A DNA stretch of 43,081 nt from Deltaproteobacteria bacterium (GTDB lineage Bacteria; Desulfobacterota; Binatia; HRBIN30; JACQVA1). Shown piece after piece: positions 17,867 through 26,559 of this stretch. The stretch's first letter is position 1, and every line of letters begins with the position of its first letter. Where the stretch lies: NCBI GenBank assembly GCA_016210005.1, contig JACQVA010000001.1, positions 1-43,081 of the forward strand. Direction: 5' to 3'. Below the pieces are notes generated by a model. That model made no database searches. It had not been told where the DNA came from and worked only from the letters and a program-made list of their open reading frames with translations. Both the position numbers and the translations under genes were made by a program.

Positions 17867-18238
17867 TTATTGCATACCGCCGTTGGCGCTATCCCAACTA
17901 AAGGTCTTCGTTCCGCCGGTCGACTTGGCCGTTCCGGTGAAGGACCCGGTAGCGGCGGTCATACTCACCGTCACCGTGTCAGAGACGGAGACGCCGGGCA
18001 GCAACGACATGGTGCCCGGGCCGGTCTTGGAGTCGGTCTTGTAAACCTGGAAGGTGGCGTAGTACGCCTCCTCGCCCGTGGCCGCATTGCGCAGGTCCGA
18101 GTTGGCGCGGGCATCAAACCCCCTCTGGCGATACGCGGTGAACTGCGGGATGGCGATGGCGGCCAGGATGCCGATGATGGCTACGACCACCAACAGCTCG
18201 ATCAGTGTGAACCCCTTGGATTCCTTCAATGATGTCAT
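17867..18238 (-). CDS. pilA: Type IV major pilin, copy 1
   Basis: A 123-aa prepilin. The leader of nine residues ends KG, then FTLIELLVVVAIIGILA, with the required Glu at +5 and Pro at +22. PilD cleavage would leave a 114-aa subunit polymerised by PilB/PilC. Aromatic residues fall at mature positions 1, 24, 27, 32, 50, 51, 54 and 57. AAAGGAG lies 7 nt before the ATG and a sigma-54-like promoter lies about 195 bp upstream. Apart from the leader, the product differs from copy 3 by one residue (Asp to Asn near the end). Most nucleotide differences are synonymous, so both genes look under selection. Confidence 0.93.
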   Translation of the reverse strand: MTSLKESKGFTLIELLVVVAIIGILAAIAIPQFTAYRQRGFDARANSDLRNAATGEEAYYATFQVYKTDSKTGPGTMSLLPGVSVSDTVTVSMTAATGSFTGTAKSTGGTKTFSWDSANGGMQ

Positions 18239-18642
18239 GTCTATTCTCCTTTGTAATCCTTATATTGATGTAGCAGCTAGCCAAGCAAAGTCATAGTCAC
18301 TAATTCCCCTAGGGCCCGAGCGCGGCAGAATAGAAGCCGGCAATCCGGTCGATGCAGACCGCCGCGTACAAATTGCTATGAGCTGCCAATGCTCCCATTC
18401 GCGGTATCGCTAGTTTCCACGAGCAATCTTCAGCAAGCCGTGTACCAGCGGAATGGCTCGGGCGTTGGTACGGATCGCCGGACCTGAGCGTGAAGTTATT
18501 GACGGCAGCCTGTCCGTTTTTGACGGCCAATACGCCCGGCCGGGCAGCAGCCCTTGGGGGCACGCCACCACGCGCTCATTGCGCGCGGCAACGGGCGGTG
18601 CGTTGTTGACGATCGGAAGGCGGGACACCCCGCCGGACGCGG
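18239..18642. other. Intergenic region upstream of pilin copy 1
   Basis: A 404-bp spacer. It holds the sigma-54-like promoter at 18432-18447, a roughly 180-nt untranslated leader for pilin 1, and a 6-bp-stem hairpin (18619-18634) just after the stop of pilin 2. The 9-mer TTTTTGACG at 18517-18525 also occurs upstream of the copy 3 promoter (19881-19889) and could be an activator site. No coding sequence was recognised. Confidence 0.5.
18432..18447 (-). promoter_or_regulatory. Sigma-54-type promoter of pilin copy 1
   Basis: The minus strand reads TGGTACACGGCTTGCT. This matches the -24/-12 consensus TGGCACG-N4-TTGCT except at two positions, with GG and GC at the required 10-nt spacing. An almost identical element precedes pilin copy 3. 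A transcript would start near 18421, about 180 nt before the start codon. The adjacent regulator has the GAFTGA loop needed to activate sigma-54 polymerase. Confidence 0.68.
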
Positions 18643-19005
18643 CTATTGGAAGCCGCCGAGAGTGCTGTCGTACGAGTACGTCTGCGTTCCCTTCGTGGAC
18701 TGCGACGTTCCCGTAAAGCTGACACTGCCGCTTGCCACCATCGCCACCGTTACCGTATCCGACACAATCAGACCCGGAAGGATCGCGCTGATGGCGGGAC
18801 CGGTTGTCGCGTCGGACTTGTAGACTTGATATGAAGCGAAGTAAGCTTCCTCGGCCGTTACTGCGTTACGTAGATCGGAGTTGGCGCGGGCATCGAAGCC
18901 CCGTTGCCGGTAAACCGTGAACTGGCGAATAGCGATCGCGGCAAGGATCCCGATGATCGACACCACCACCATCAGCTCGATCAGGGTGAACCCGCGCGCG
19001 TACAT
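18643..19005 (-). CDS. Divergent type IV pilin, copy 2
   Basis: A 120-aa prepilin if it starts at the ATG at 19005 (leader MYARG). The mature protein begins FTLIELMVVVSIIGILA and keeps Glu5. Position 22, almost always Pro in such pilins, is Arg (AIRQF); the codon is CGC where the sister genes have CCG. The remainder is alignable to copies 1 and 3 (RGFDARANSDLRNA) but diverges in the C-terminal half. No ribosome site was found before this ATG or the upstream in-frame starts (19026, 19086). No sigma-54 promoter lies in the 150 bp before it, and the terminator of copy 3 does. It may be a poorly expressed, minor or decaying pilin. Confidence 0.75.
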   Translation of the reverse strand: MYARGFTLIELMVVVSIIGILAAIAIRQFTVYRQRGFDARANSDLRNAVTAEEAYFASYQVYKSDATTGPAISAILPGLIVSDTVTVAMVASGSVSFTGTSQSTKGTQTYSYDSTLGGFQ

Positions 19006-19102
19006 CTTGGCTTGGCGGGACACTGTACGGGCGGGGTGCGTATCCTTGCCGCGTGACACGATTGTCTCCGATTTCCAGATCCTCATGTTGGCCCAATGGG
19101 AA

Positions 19103-19134
19103 AAAGGGGCATGGCGAACCCGCCATGCCCCTTT
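19103..19134. terminator. Terminator hairpin after pilin copy 3
   Basis: A 14-bp perfect stem (19103-19116 with 19121-19134) and loop AACC. A-rich sequence on the plus strand at 19101-19105 gives a T-run at the 3' side on the minus strand. It should stop transcription from pilin 3 before pilin 2. The stem core is shared with 17817-17847, so the hairpin was duplicated with the pilin gene. Confidence 0.82.
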
Positions 19135-19155
19135 GCCCGCAACGCGGCGACAGGC

Positions 19156-19536
19156 TTATTGCATACCGCCGTTGGCGCTGTTCCAACTGAAGGTCTTCGT
19201 TCCGCCGGTCGACTTGGCCGTTCCGGTGAAGGACCCGGTAGCGGCGGTCATGCTCACCGTCACCGTGTCGGAGACGGAGACGCCGGGCAGCAACGACATG
19301 GTGCCCGGGCCGGTCTTGGAGTCGGTCTTGTAAACCTGGAAGGTGGCGTAGTACGCCTCTTCGCCCGTGGCCGCATTGCGCAGGTCCGAGTTGGCGCGGG
19401 CATCGAACCCTCTCTGGCGATACGCGGTGAACTGCGGGATGGCGATGGCGGCCAGGATGCCGATGATGGCCACGACCACCAACAACTCGATCAGCGTAAA
19501 GCCTTTGGTCTCTCTCAGTGCCTTCAGTGTCGTCAT
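19156..19536 (-). CDS. pilA: Type IV major pilin, copy 3
   Basis: A 126-aa prepilin with a 12-residue leader ending TKG. The mature sequence is identical to copy 1 except Asn for Asp in the C-terminal FSWNSANGG. GGGAG lies 8 nt before the ATG, and a sigma-54-like promoter at 19751-19766 gives a leader of about 200 nt. It is the pilin gene nearest the regulator and export genes. The near identity of copies 1 and 3, with divergent leaders and upstream regions, points to a duplication kept uniform by selection or gene conversion. Confidence 0.93.
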   Translation of the reverse strand: MTTLKALRETKGFTLIELLVVVAIIGILAAIAIPQFTAYRQRGFDARANSDLRNAATGEEAYYATFQVYKTDSKTGPGTMSLLPGVSVSDTVTVSMTAATGSFTGTAKSTGGTKTFSWNSANGGMQ

Positions 19537-20099
19537 TGTGCTTGCTCCCTTTCTTTCCCTGTTGATTTTCTGCCTTATCGATCTTCTGTGTTCGCCTAGT
19601 TCTTTGAATCTTCCATGCTCGCCTACCCGGTCGGCCGGTTAAGGGCCGAGGGCCCGTGACGAGCCGAGAGGCGGTCCGTGGGCGCGCCTAGCTCGGTTTC
19701 GATCTCGTTGGTAGATCATCGCCGTCATCACGTTTTCGCTTTTCTGGTTGAGCAAGCCACATACCAACGCCGCACCGGCTTGCTGCACAGCGAATCTCTT
19801 CACGCGCGTGCGGGTTTTCCACGAAGGCGATGACTAGACCCGCTGTGGAATCCGAAGAGTGACACAAATCGCCCGCGACTTTTTTGACGTTTTCGCCGGG
19901 TAGCGACCGCACGTTGGCATCGGTTCCCAAATGCGGCATTCGGTCCGGGAAGTGCGGCGGGAGCAGCAACGCCCTACTCCATACGCAGGTTGCACGGCAG
20001 GCACTGAACCGCGATCGGCCGTTGTAAGCTGCTGTGTCGGGCTGGAGCTTTGGAAATGGGCGAGAAGGGGTGGCGGCGCTGTCCACATGTGGGGCTGAT
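19537..20099. other. Intergenic region between pilin copy 3 and the pilus regulator
   Basis: A 563-bp spacer containing the copy 3 promoter (19751-19766) and its long leader. A minus-strand open frame at 19688-20128 runs through it and over the promoter. It resembles no family I know, so it is not called. The 9-mer TTTTTGACG at 19881-19889 is shared with the copy 1 upstream region. Confidence 0.5.
19751..19766 (-). promoter_or_regulatory. Sigma-54-type promoter of pilin copy 3
   Basis: The minus strand reads TGGTATGTGGCTTGCT, with GG and GC 10 nt apart. It differs from the consensus TGGCACG-N4-TTGCT at two positions and from the copy 1 promoter at three. The predicted start is near 19740, about 200 nt before the pilin ATG. 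Confidence 0.68.
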
Positions 20100-22175
20100 T
20101 CAGTTCGGGAAATCGTTGCCGGTTTCAAGCCCGTACTTCTGCAGGCGATGGCGCAGCGAGCGGTAATTTATGCCGAGCAGTTCGGCCGCGCGCTTCTTGA
20201 CACCGCCCGCTTGTTCCAGGGCGCGTAGCAGGGCGGCCTTCTCGAAGGTCGCCAAGTCACGATCGAGATCGAAACGACCTTCGACCAGCGGAGTCGGGGC
20301 TGGCGCTGGGGCAGCTCTTGGTTCCGGCGGGCGAGTCATCGGCTGCAGCTGCCCGTTGCCGCTGAGCAAGTAAGCAGGCATATGCTCCTCGTGCGCCGTC
20401 TCGCTATCACTCAGTGCTACGGCATGCTCTATGATGTTCTCTAGCTCGCGGACGTTGCCGGGGAAGGCGTACGCCAGCAGTAGCTTTGCCGCCCCTACGG
20501 TAAGGCGAGTTACGCGCTTGCCGTGGAGGTCGGAGAACTGCCGCAAGAAATGGCGAATGAGCAGCGGCACGTCCTGACGGCGCTCGCGCAAGGGCGGCAG
20601 GTCGATGGTGATGACGTTGAGCCGGTAATACAGGTCTTCGCGAAAACGGCCGGCTTTGATATCGGTGGCAAGATCCCGGTTGGTCGCGGCAATCACGCGC
20701 ACGTTGACGGCGACGGCGGACTGGCCTCCGACCGGGATGAACACCCGTTCCTGCAATACCCGCAGGAGTTTCACCTGCAGGGCGAGCGGCAGCTCGCCGA
20801 TTTCGTCGAGAAAGATGGTTCCGCCGTCGGCCATACGGAAATAACCGGCGCGGTTGCCGACGGCCCCGGTAAAGGCCCCCTTCACGTGGCCGAACAGCTC
20901 GCTTTCGATCAGGTTCTCGGGGATAGCGCCGCAATTGAGGGCAACAAACGGGCGATCGGTGCGATTGCTGCGCGCGTGGATCGCGCGGGCCACGAGCTCC
21001 TTGCCCGTGCCGCTTTCGCCCGTAACCAGGATCGTGGCATCGCTCCGGGCGACTTTATCTATCAGTTCGTGCACCTGGCGCATGGCCGGGCTGGTACCCA
21101 GCAGCCCGTCGCGAGGCGCGGCCTCCTCGACCATTTCCTCGCCTGCTTCTCGCGCCAACATCTCGCCCGCCTGCTCACCCTCGAGTTCCTGCGCAAGATC
21201 CTGCAACGAGGTGACGTCTTGCAGAATGTAGAGCGCCCCGATGGCGTGCCCATAGGTGTCGCGCAGCGGCGCCGCCATGCAGCGGACCTTGACCTCGCGC
21301 TCGTCGCCGCAGCGGTGGGTGAACTCCGTCGGTTGCAGCGGGCTGGTTGACTGCAAGAATGCGGTCCTAGCGGTTGCAGTAAGGTTGAGCGGCGGAAACA
21401 GCTCGCCGAGGTCTTTCTCGCGCAACCTGCCGGGCTCGCCCCCCACCAGGGCCTCGGCGATCTCATTGGCTGAGGTGATGCGGCCGTTGGCGTCGGTTGT
21501 AACCAGCCCCGAGCCGATGTTGCGCGCCAGGGCTTCCTGCAGCACGGCCAGCTTGTCCCGCTCGCCCTCACGCTCGAGCAGCAACTGCTCGGTTTCGTGC
21601 AACCTGCGGGTGAGAGAAGTGGCCAGGATCGCGATCAAGAAGAAGGTGCCGTTGTTGGTAGCCATGCGGATGGCGAGTTGGCCGTCGAACACCGCCGGTG
21701 GAAACTGATAGTCGGGCGTCGGAACAACTCCGGCAAGCATGCCGGCGACCAAGCCGGTGTACGCGGCCGTCGCCATCACGGCCGTGGCCACCGCCCCTTG
21801 GCTGAAGAGCAGGATGGCCGCATTGATGATCGGCAAGGTATAGAGAAAGGCGAAAGGGCTGTCGGGGCCTCCTGTGAGATAGAGCACCCCCGTAGTTAGC
21901 AGTACGTCGAAGCCAACCTGGCCGTGGCTGAAACCGCGCAGATCATGCAGCCGTTGCAACGCGACGGCGGAGGCAATGGCGACAGCGTAGGTCGCGGCGA
22001 TGATGCCGAAGAGTAAGTTGATCGAGACCACGTACGGGCTGTAACGCCCGCTGAGCGTAACCAGCGAGAGCGCGCCAAGAAACGCCGAAATGATCAGAAC
22101 GCGGCCGAACAACAGCCAGCGCAGGCGGCGGCGCAGATCCTCGCTGCCGGAGGTGTTGTGATGGCCCTCGATCAC
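20100..22175 (-). CDS. One-component membrane-bound sigma-54 activator (PilS-PilR fusion without kinase/receiver)
   Basis: A 691-aa protein. Residues 20-190 contain six transmembrane helices like the PilS sensor (including [18 protein letters not shown]). Residues 195-330 hold a linker helix and a PAS domain. Residues 357-590 form a sigma-54 AAA+ domain: Walker A GESGTGKE at 385-392, GAFTGA at 433-438, Walker [10 protein letters not shown] at 453-461. Residues 645-686 form a PilR-like Fis helix-turn-helix ([15 protein letters not shown]). The HEIRNPL-type His box and kinase ATP site of PilS and the receiver Asp domain of PilR are all absent. Signal transfer is therefore probably direct, not by phosphorylation. 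The GTG start overlaps the pilC stop (GTGA). Two sigma-54-like promoters precede nearby pilin genes. Confidence 0.85.
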   Translation of the reverse strand: MIEGHHNTSGSEDLRRRLRWLLFGRVLIISAFLGALSLVTLSGRYSPYVVSINLLFGIIAATYAVAIASAVALQRLHDLRGFSHGQVGFDVLLTTGVLYLTGGPDSPFAFLYTLPIINAAILLFSQGAVATAVMATAAYTGLVAGMLAGVVPTPDYQFPPAVFDGQLAIRMATNNGTFFLIAILATSLTRRLHETEQLLLEREGERDKLAVLQEALARNIGSGLVTTDANGRITSANEIAEALVGGEPGRLREKDLGELFPPLNLTATARTAFLQSTSPLQPTEFTHRCGDEREVKVRCMAAPLRDTYGHAIGALYILQDVTSLQDLAQELEGEQAGEMLAREAGEEMVEEAAPRDGLLGTSPAMRQVHELIDKVARSDATILVTGESGTGKELVARAIHARSNRTDRPFVALNCGAIPENLIESELFGHVKGAFTGAVGNRAGYFRMADGGTIFLDEIGELPLALQVKLLRVLQERVFIPVGGQSAVAVNVRVIAATNRDLATDIKAGRFREDLYYRLNVITIDLPPLRERRQDVPLLIRHFLRQFSDLHGKRVTRLTVGAAKLLLAYAFPGNVRELENIIEHAVALSDSETAHEEHMPAYLLSGNGQLQPMTRPPEPRAAPAPAPTPLVEGRFDLDRDLATFEKAALLRALEQAGGVKKRAAELLGINYRSLRHRLQKYGLETGNDFPN

Positions 22176-23392
22176 TGGATGACCGTTCCGAGCTTGAAGA
22201 TCGGCAGGTACATGGAAATCACCAAGCCGCCGATGATCACGCCGAGGAACACAATGACCAGCGGTTCCATCAGGGCCGTTAGGTTGTTGACCACTTGGTC
22301 GACCTCATCCTCGTAGAAGTCGGCGATCTTTTGCAGCATCGCATCGAGCGCACCGGTGGCCTCGCCGACCGCAATCATCTGGCAGACCATGGGCGGGAAC
22401 ACCTTGCTCTGGGTCAGCGGCTCCGCGATGGTCTTGCCCTCGCTGATGCTCACCCGCGTTCTCAGGATCGAGCGCTCGACCACCTTGTTGCCCGATGTCC
22501 GCGCCGTAATCGCCAACGCGTCCAAGATCGGGACGCCGGAGGAGACCAGCGTGCTCAGGGTGCGGCTAAAGCGTGCCACCGACGACTTGCGAATCAAGTC
22601 ACCGAAGATCGGCACCTGCAACATGAAGCCGTCGATGGCCAGCTGGCCTTGCTCGGTCTTGTAGCTCTGCCGCAACGCCACTATCGCGGCTGCGACGATC
22701 GCAGCCATGTAAGGGAAGTAGGCGATGGTAAAATTGCTCAGGTTGATCACGAACTGGGTCGGCATCGGCAGCGCTTGCCCAAAACTACCGAACAGCTCCG
22801 CAAAAACCGGAATCACGTAGATCAACAGCACCGCGGTGACTCCCACCGCCACGGTGATGATGGTGACCGGATAAATCATCGCCCCCTTGATCTTGGCGAT
22901 GAGCTTCATCGCCTTCTCCATGTACACGGCAAGGCGGTGCAAAATGGTATCGAGGATACCGCCAACCTCCCCGGCAGCGACCATGTTGGTGTAGAGGTCA
23001 TCGAACAGCTTGGGATGTTTGCGGAGCGCGTCGGTGAAGGTCGAGCCGGACTCCACTTCTTCCTTGACCTGGCCGATGACCTTGCCGAATTTCTTATTGT
23101 CGGATTGTTGAGCGAGGATGTCGAGGCACTGCACGATCGGCAACCCGGCATCGATCATGGTTGCTAGCTGGCGGGTGAAGATGACTATGTCCCGCGATTT
23201 TATCTTCTCACCGAAGCCGGGCAGCGTGATCTCTCGGTCCAGCCCCTTGCCCTTCTCTTTCACCTTCGACGGTATCGGCTGGATGCGCTGCGCGCGCAGC
23301 CGCACCAGTACGGCATCACGCGTCGTCGCCTCCATCTCGCCCTGGAGCATCTCTCCGCGTGACGAAACGCCCTGCCATCTAAAAACTGCCAT
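22172..23392 (-). CDS. pilC: Type IV pilus inner-membrane platform protein PilC
   Basis: A 406-aa GspF-family protein that couples the cytoplasmic motors PilB/PilT to the growing pilus. The start MAVFRWQGVSSRGEMLQGEM is typical, as are the two repeated cytoplasmic domains (FTRQLATMIDAGLPIVQCL and FSRTLSTLVSSGVPILDAL) separated by transmembrane helices. The C-terminus ends [21 protein letters not shown]-like, as in the family. The ATG at 23392 has GGAGG 8 nt upstream. It is downstream of pilT by 104 bp and coupled to the regulator gene. Confidence 0.95.
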   Translation of the reverse strand: MAVFRWQGVSSRGEMLQGEMEATTRDAVLVRLRAQRIQPIPSKVKEKGKGLDREITLPGFGEKIKSRDIVIFTRQLATMIDAGLPIVQCLDILAQQSDNKKFGKVIGQVKEEVESGSTFTDALRKHPKLFDDLYTNMVAAGEVGGILDTILHRLAVYMEKAMKLIAKIKGAMIYPVTIITVAVGVTAVLLIYVIPVFAELFGSFGQALPMPTQFVINLSNFTIAYFPYMAAIVAAAIVALRQSYKTEQGQLAIDGFMLQVPIFGDLIRKSSVARFSRTLSTLVSSGVPILDALAITARTSGNKVVERSILRTRVSISEGKTIAEPLTQSKVFPPMVCQMIAVGEATGALDAMLQKIADFYEDEVDQVVNNLTALMEPLVIVFLGVIIGGLVISMYLPIFKLGTVIQ

Positions 23393-23496
23393 TTTTTTGA
23401 CCTCCGCAGCGTAAACCAAAACGCCAGAAATTCAGGCACTTGCCAGAATCCCGGCGATTCCTATTGCGGATTGAAGCAGTTGGTGTGCCAGACGCG

Positions 23497-24627
23497 CTAG
23501 CGACGCATTGCGCTCGGCGACGGCCCGAGCATGGCGCGTAACTCGTCCAACTCCGTCGCATGGCCGATCGCTTCGTCGTACGAAATCAGGCGCCGATGGT
23601 GGAGGTCCACGAGCGATTGGGTCATCGTCTGCATACCGAACTTGGTCTGCCCGACCTGCAGCTGAGAGTATATCTGATGAACCTTTTCCTCCCGGATCAG
23701 GTTGCGGATCGCCACGTTGGGGATCATGACCTCGACGGCCAGCACCCGCCCCTTGCCATCAAGCCGCGGGATCAGTTGCTGCGAGATGACCCCTTGCAAG
23801 ACCAGAGACAGCTGGGCGCGTACCTGGGGCTGCTGATTCGTCGGAAAAATGTCGATGATGCGGTTGATGGTCTGGACCGCAGAGTTGGTGTGGAGGGTGG
23901 AGAGCACCAGGTGCCCAGTCTCAGCGACAGTCAAAGACGCCTCCATCGTCTCCAAGTCCCGCATTTCACCGATCAGCACGATATCGGGGTCTTGCCGCAG
24001 CACATGCTTGAGCGCGGCGGCAAAGGCCTTGGTGTCGGCAAAGACCTCGCGCTGGTTCACCACACAACCGCGATGCTCGTGCACGAACTCGATGGGGTCT
24101 TCCACCGTCATTATGTGTTCGTGTCGCTCGCGGTTAATCTTGTCGATCATCGAGGCCAGAGTTGTGGATTTCCCACTGCCCGTAGGCCCGGTGACCAGAA
24201 CCAGCCCGCGCGGCAGCTTGGTCAATTCCGCCACTACTGGTGGCAAGCCTAGCTCAGCCAAGCCACGGACCTGGTACGGGATCAGCCGGAAGGCCCCGCC
24301 TACGGCCCCCCGCTGCAGGAACAGATTGCCGCGAAAGCGGCTCAACCCGCGAATCCCGAAGGAGAAATCCAGCTCGCTCTCCTCCTCAAAGCGGTGGCGC
24401 TGGCTTTCGGTCAGCAGGCTGTAACAGAGCTGCTTGGTTTCGTTGGCCGACAACGGCGGGAAGGGCATCGCCGCCAAGACGCCATTGAGGCGCATCACCG
24501 GCGGGCTATCGGCCGTCAGGTGGAGATCGGTGGCACCCTTGTCGATCACCAGCCGCAGAAAGTCCTGCATGCTGGCGGCCACGCTCGGCTGGTGCTCTAC
24601 GAATGGCGCCGTATCGCTGATGGCCAT
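23497..24627 (-). CDS. pilT: Type IV pilus retraction ATPase PilT
   Basis: A 376-aa hexameric secretion ATPase that disassembles the pilus and drives retraction. Walker A GPTGSGKST is at about 147-155. The Asp-box region is MTVEDPIEFVHEH, Walker B is DPDIVLIGEMRD and the His box is TGHLVLSTLHTN. AIRNLIREEKVHQIYS near the C-terminus is the motif that distinguishes PilT from PilB. GAGGAG precedes the ATG by about 5 nt. It lies 7 bp after pilB, so the two antagonistic motors are co-transcribed. Confidence 0.96.
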   Translation of the reverse strand: MAISDTAPFVEHQPSVAASMQDFLRLVIDKGATDLHLTADSPPVMRLNGVLAAMPFPPLSANETKQLCYSLLTESQRHRFEEESELDFSFGIRGLSRFRGNLFLQRGAVGGAFRLIPYQVRGLAELGLPPVVAELTKLPRGLVLVTGPTGSGKSTTLASMIDKINRERHEHIMTVEDPIEFVHEHRGCVVNQREVFADTKAFAAALKHVLRQDPDIVLIGEMRDLETMEASLTVAETGHLVLSTLHTNSAVQTINRIIDIFPTNQQPQVRAQLSLVLQGVISQQLIPRLDGKGRVLAVEVMIPNVAIRNLIREEKVHQIYSQLQVGQTKFGMQTMTQSLVDLHHRRLISYDEAIGHATELDELRAMLGPSPSAMRR

Positions 24628-24634
24628 GCACTCC

Positions 24635-26329
24635 TCAGTCCGCTATTGTAACCCGGACCACTTCCTCCACCGTCGTCACGCCTTCCTTCAACTTGGTCAC
24701 CCCGCTCATGCGCAACGTCTTCATGCCCAGATTGATCGCCGTCCGCTTCAGCTCACTGGCGGAGGCGCCATTGAGAACCATGCTGCGCAGCTCCTCGCTC
24801 AAAGGCATCACCTCGTAGAGGGCGATACGGCCGCGGTATCCGGTACCGTTACAGTTGCCACAGCCCGCCCCGTGGAAGCAGCCGAACGTTCCTATCTCTT
24901 CGCGCGGGACGCCGATGTCCAGCAGCGCCTGTGGCGGCATCTCCGTCAGCTCGCGGCAATCCGGGCAGATCTTGCGCGCTAGTCGCTGCGCCAGAATGAG
25001 GTTCACCGAGGAGGCCACTAGAAACGGCTCGACGCCCATGTTGAGTAACCGGTTCACGCTCGACGGCGCATCGTTGGTGTGCAGGGTGCTCAACACCAGA
25101 TGCCCGGTGAGCGCGGCCTTGATCGCGATCTCCGCGGTCTCGAAGTCGCGCACCTCACCGACCATGATGATGTCTGGGTCTTGCCGCAAGAACGATCGCA
25201 AAGCGTTTGCGAAATTCAACCCGATGTCGTCGTGAATCTGGACCTGGTTGATCCCCACTAGGTTGTACTCGACCGGGTCCTCCGCCGTGGAGATGTTCGA
25301 GCTCGCCTTGTTGAGTTCGGAAAGCGCCGAATACAACGTCGTGGTCTTGCCGCTACCGGTCGGCCCGGTGACCAGGACCATGCCGAAGGGCCTGTAGATC
25401 GCGTCCTTGAAGTCCTTGAGCGCTCCTTCTTCGAAACCGAGCTTGGTCATGTCGAGCTGCAGGCTCGATTTATCCAGCAAGCGCAGCACGATCTTCTCGC
25501 CGAAGATCGTCGGCAGCACCGAGACGCGGAAGTCCATCTCCTGGCCGGGGCCTATCTTCAACTTGATCCGGCCGTCTTGCGGCAAGCGGCGCTCGGCAAT
25601 ATCGAGGCTCGACATTACCTTGATGCGCGAGGTGATGGCGTTCTTCAGCTTCAGTGGCGGCTTCATGATTTCTTCGAGCACGCCATCGACCCGGAAGCGC
25701 ACGCGAAACATGCGCTCGAAGGGCTCCAAGTGGATGTCGCTCGCCCGCCGCTTGATGGCGCTGGTCAGAATGGCGTTGACCAGCCGTACCACCGGGGCGT
25801 CCTCGGTCGCCCGCTCGAGCTCCTTGACGTCGACCTCTTCCTCGGTTTGCACCAACTCGACATCCTGGCTTTCGAGCTGGGTCAGGACCTCGGAGTAGTT
25901 GGCCCCTTCATCGTAGAAGCGCTGGATCGCGGCCGTGACCGAAGAGGTGGCCGCCACCGCGATCTTGACGTCGTAGCCAGCCAGGAACTTGACCTCGTTG
26001 ATGGCCACTAGGTTCGAGGGGTCGGACATCGCCAGCGTGAGCGACGACCCGCTGAGGCTGATCGGCACCAAATGGTGGCGGTTGACCAGAGCGGCCGGAA
26101 TCAGGCGTATCACGTCGGCCGGCAGGTCCATCCCGGCCGGGTCCACGAGCGGTAGCCGGTACTCCTTCTGCAAGTAGGCGGTCAGATCAGCATCGGAAAC
26201 GAAGTTCAGCTTGACCAGGACGGCGCTGAGGGCGCCCCCTTGCTCACCTTGGTGCTCGACCGCTTTGGTGAGTTGAGCCTGGGTGATCAGGCCCCGTTTG
26301 ACCAGTAGTTCCCCTAGGCGTGTGCTCAT
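24635..26329 (-). CDS. pilB: Type IV pilus assembly ATPase PilB
   Basis: A 564-aa extension motor. Residues 1-150 form an MshEN/GspE N-terminal domain, which binds cyclic-di-GMP in some relatives. Walker A TGPTGSGKTT is at 321-330, Walker B is DPDIIMVGEVRD, and the His box is TGHLVLSTLHTND. A zinc tetra-Cys site is formed by C455, C458, C490 and C493. It is the first gene of the unit pilB-pilT-pilC-regulator. The 230-bp region before it, shared with the divergent dehydrogenase gene, should contain its promoter; no clear promoter was recognised there. Confidence 0.96.
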   Translation of the reverse strand: MSTRLGELLVKRGLITQAQLTKAVEHQGEQGGALSAVLVKLNFVSDADLTAYLQKEYRLPLVDPAGMDLPADVIRLIPAALVNRHHLVPISLSGSSLTLAMSDPSNLVAINEVKFLAGYDVKIAVAATSSVTAAIQRFYDEGANYSEVLTQLESQDVELVQTEEEVDVKELERATEDAPVVRLVNAILTSAIKRRASDIHLEPFERMFRVRFRVDGVLEEIMKPPLKLKNAITSRIKVMSSLDIAERRLPQDGRIKLKIGPGQEMDFRVSVLPTIFGEKIVLRLLDKSSLQLDMTKLGFEEGALKDFKDAIYRPFGMVLVTGPTGSGKTTTLYSALSELNKASSNISTAEDPVEYNLVGINQVQIHDDIGLNFANALRSFLRQDPDIIMVGEVRDFETAEIAIKAALTGHLVLSTLHTNDAPSSVNRLLNMGVEPFLVASSVNLILAQRLARKICPDCRELTEMPPQALLDIGVPREEIGTFGCFHGAGCGNCNGTGYRGRIALYEVMPLSEELRSMVLNGASASELKRTAINLGMKTLRMSGVTKLKEGVTTVEEVVRVTIAD

Positions 26330-26559
26330 AGTCTCGTGCGCGCCGGCAATACTAGCACACCCGCTGCCAAGGTGCCCACGCTAATTGACGACCCGGGCGC
26401 TTGTCAATTTGGTTTTTCCCCGGGGCGAATCTGCGCTGCCGCAAGGCAAGCGCAGACCTGTTCGGCCCCCGATCGCCACCATCGCTCGATACCGGGCCGG
26501 AGCAGGCAAACGCCAACGAACGCATTGACCGCTAGGCGCAGCGGTAGTACCTGGCGCAC

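Noticed and set aside
17867-19536. Repeated similar segments as a possible CRISPR array
   Set aside because: The repeats are whole pilin genes with coding-type differences, not short repeats with spacers.
19688-20128. Minus-strand open frame of 146 codons between the pilus regulator and pilin copy 3
   Set aside because: It overlaps the regulator's end and the sigma-54-like promoter, has no ribosome site, and matches no family I know. A remnant gene cannot be excluded.
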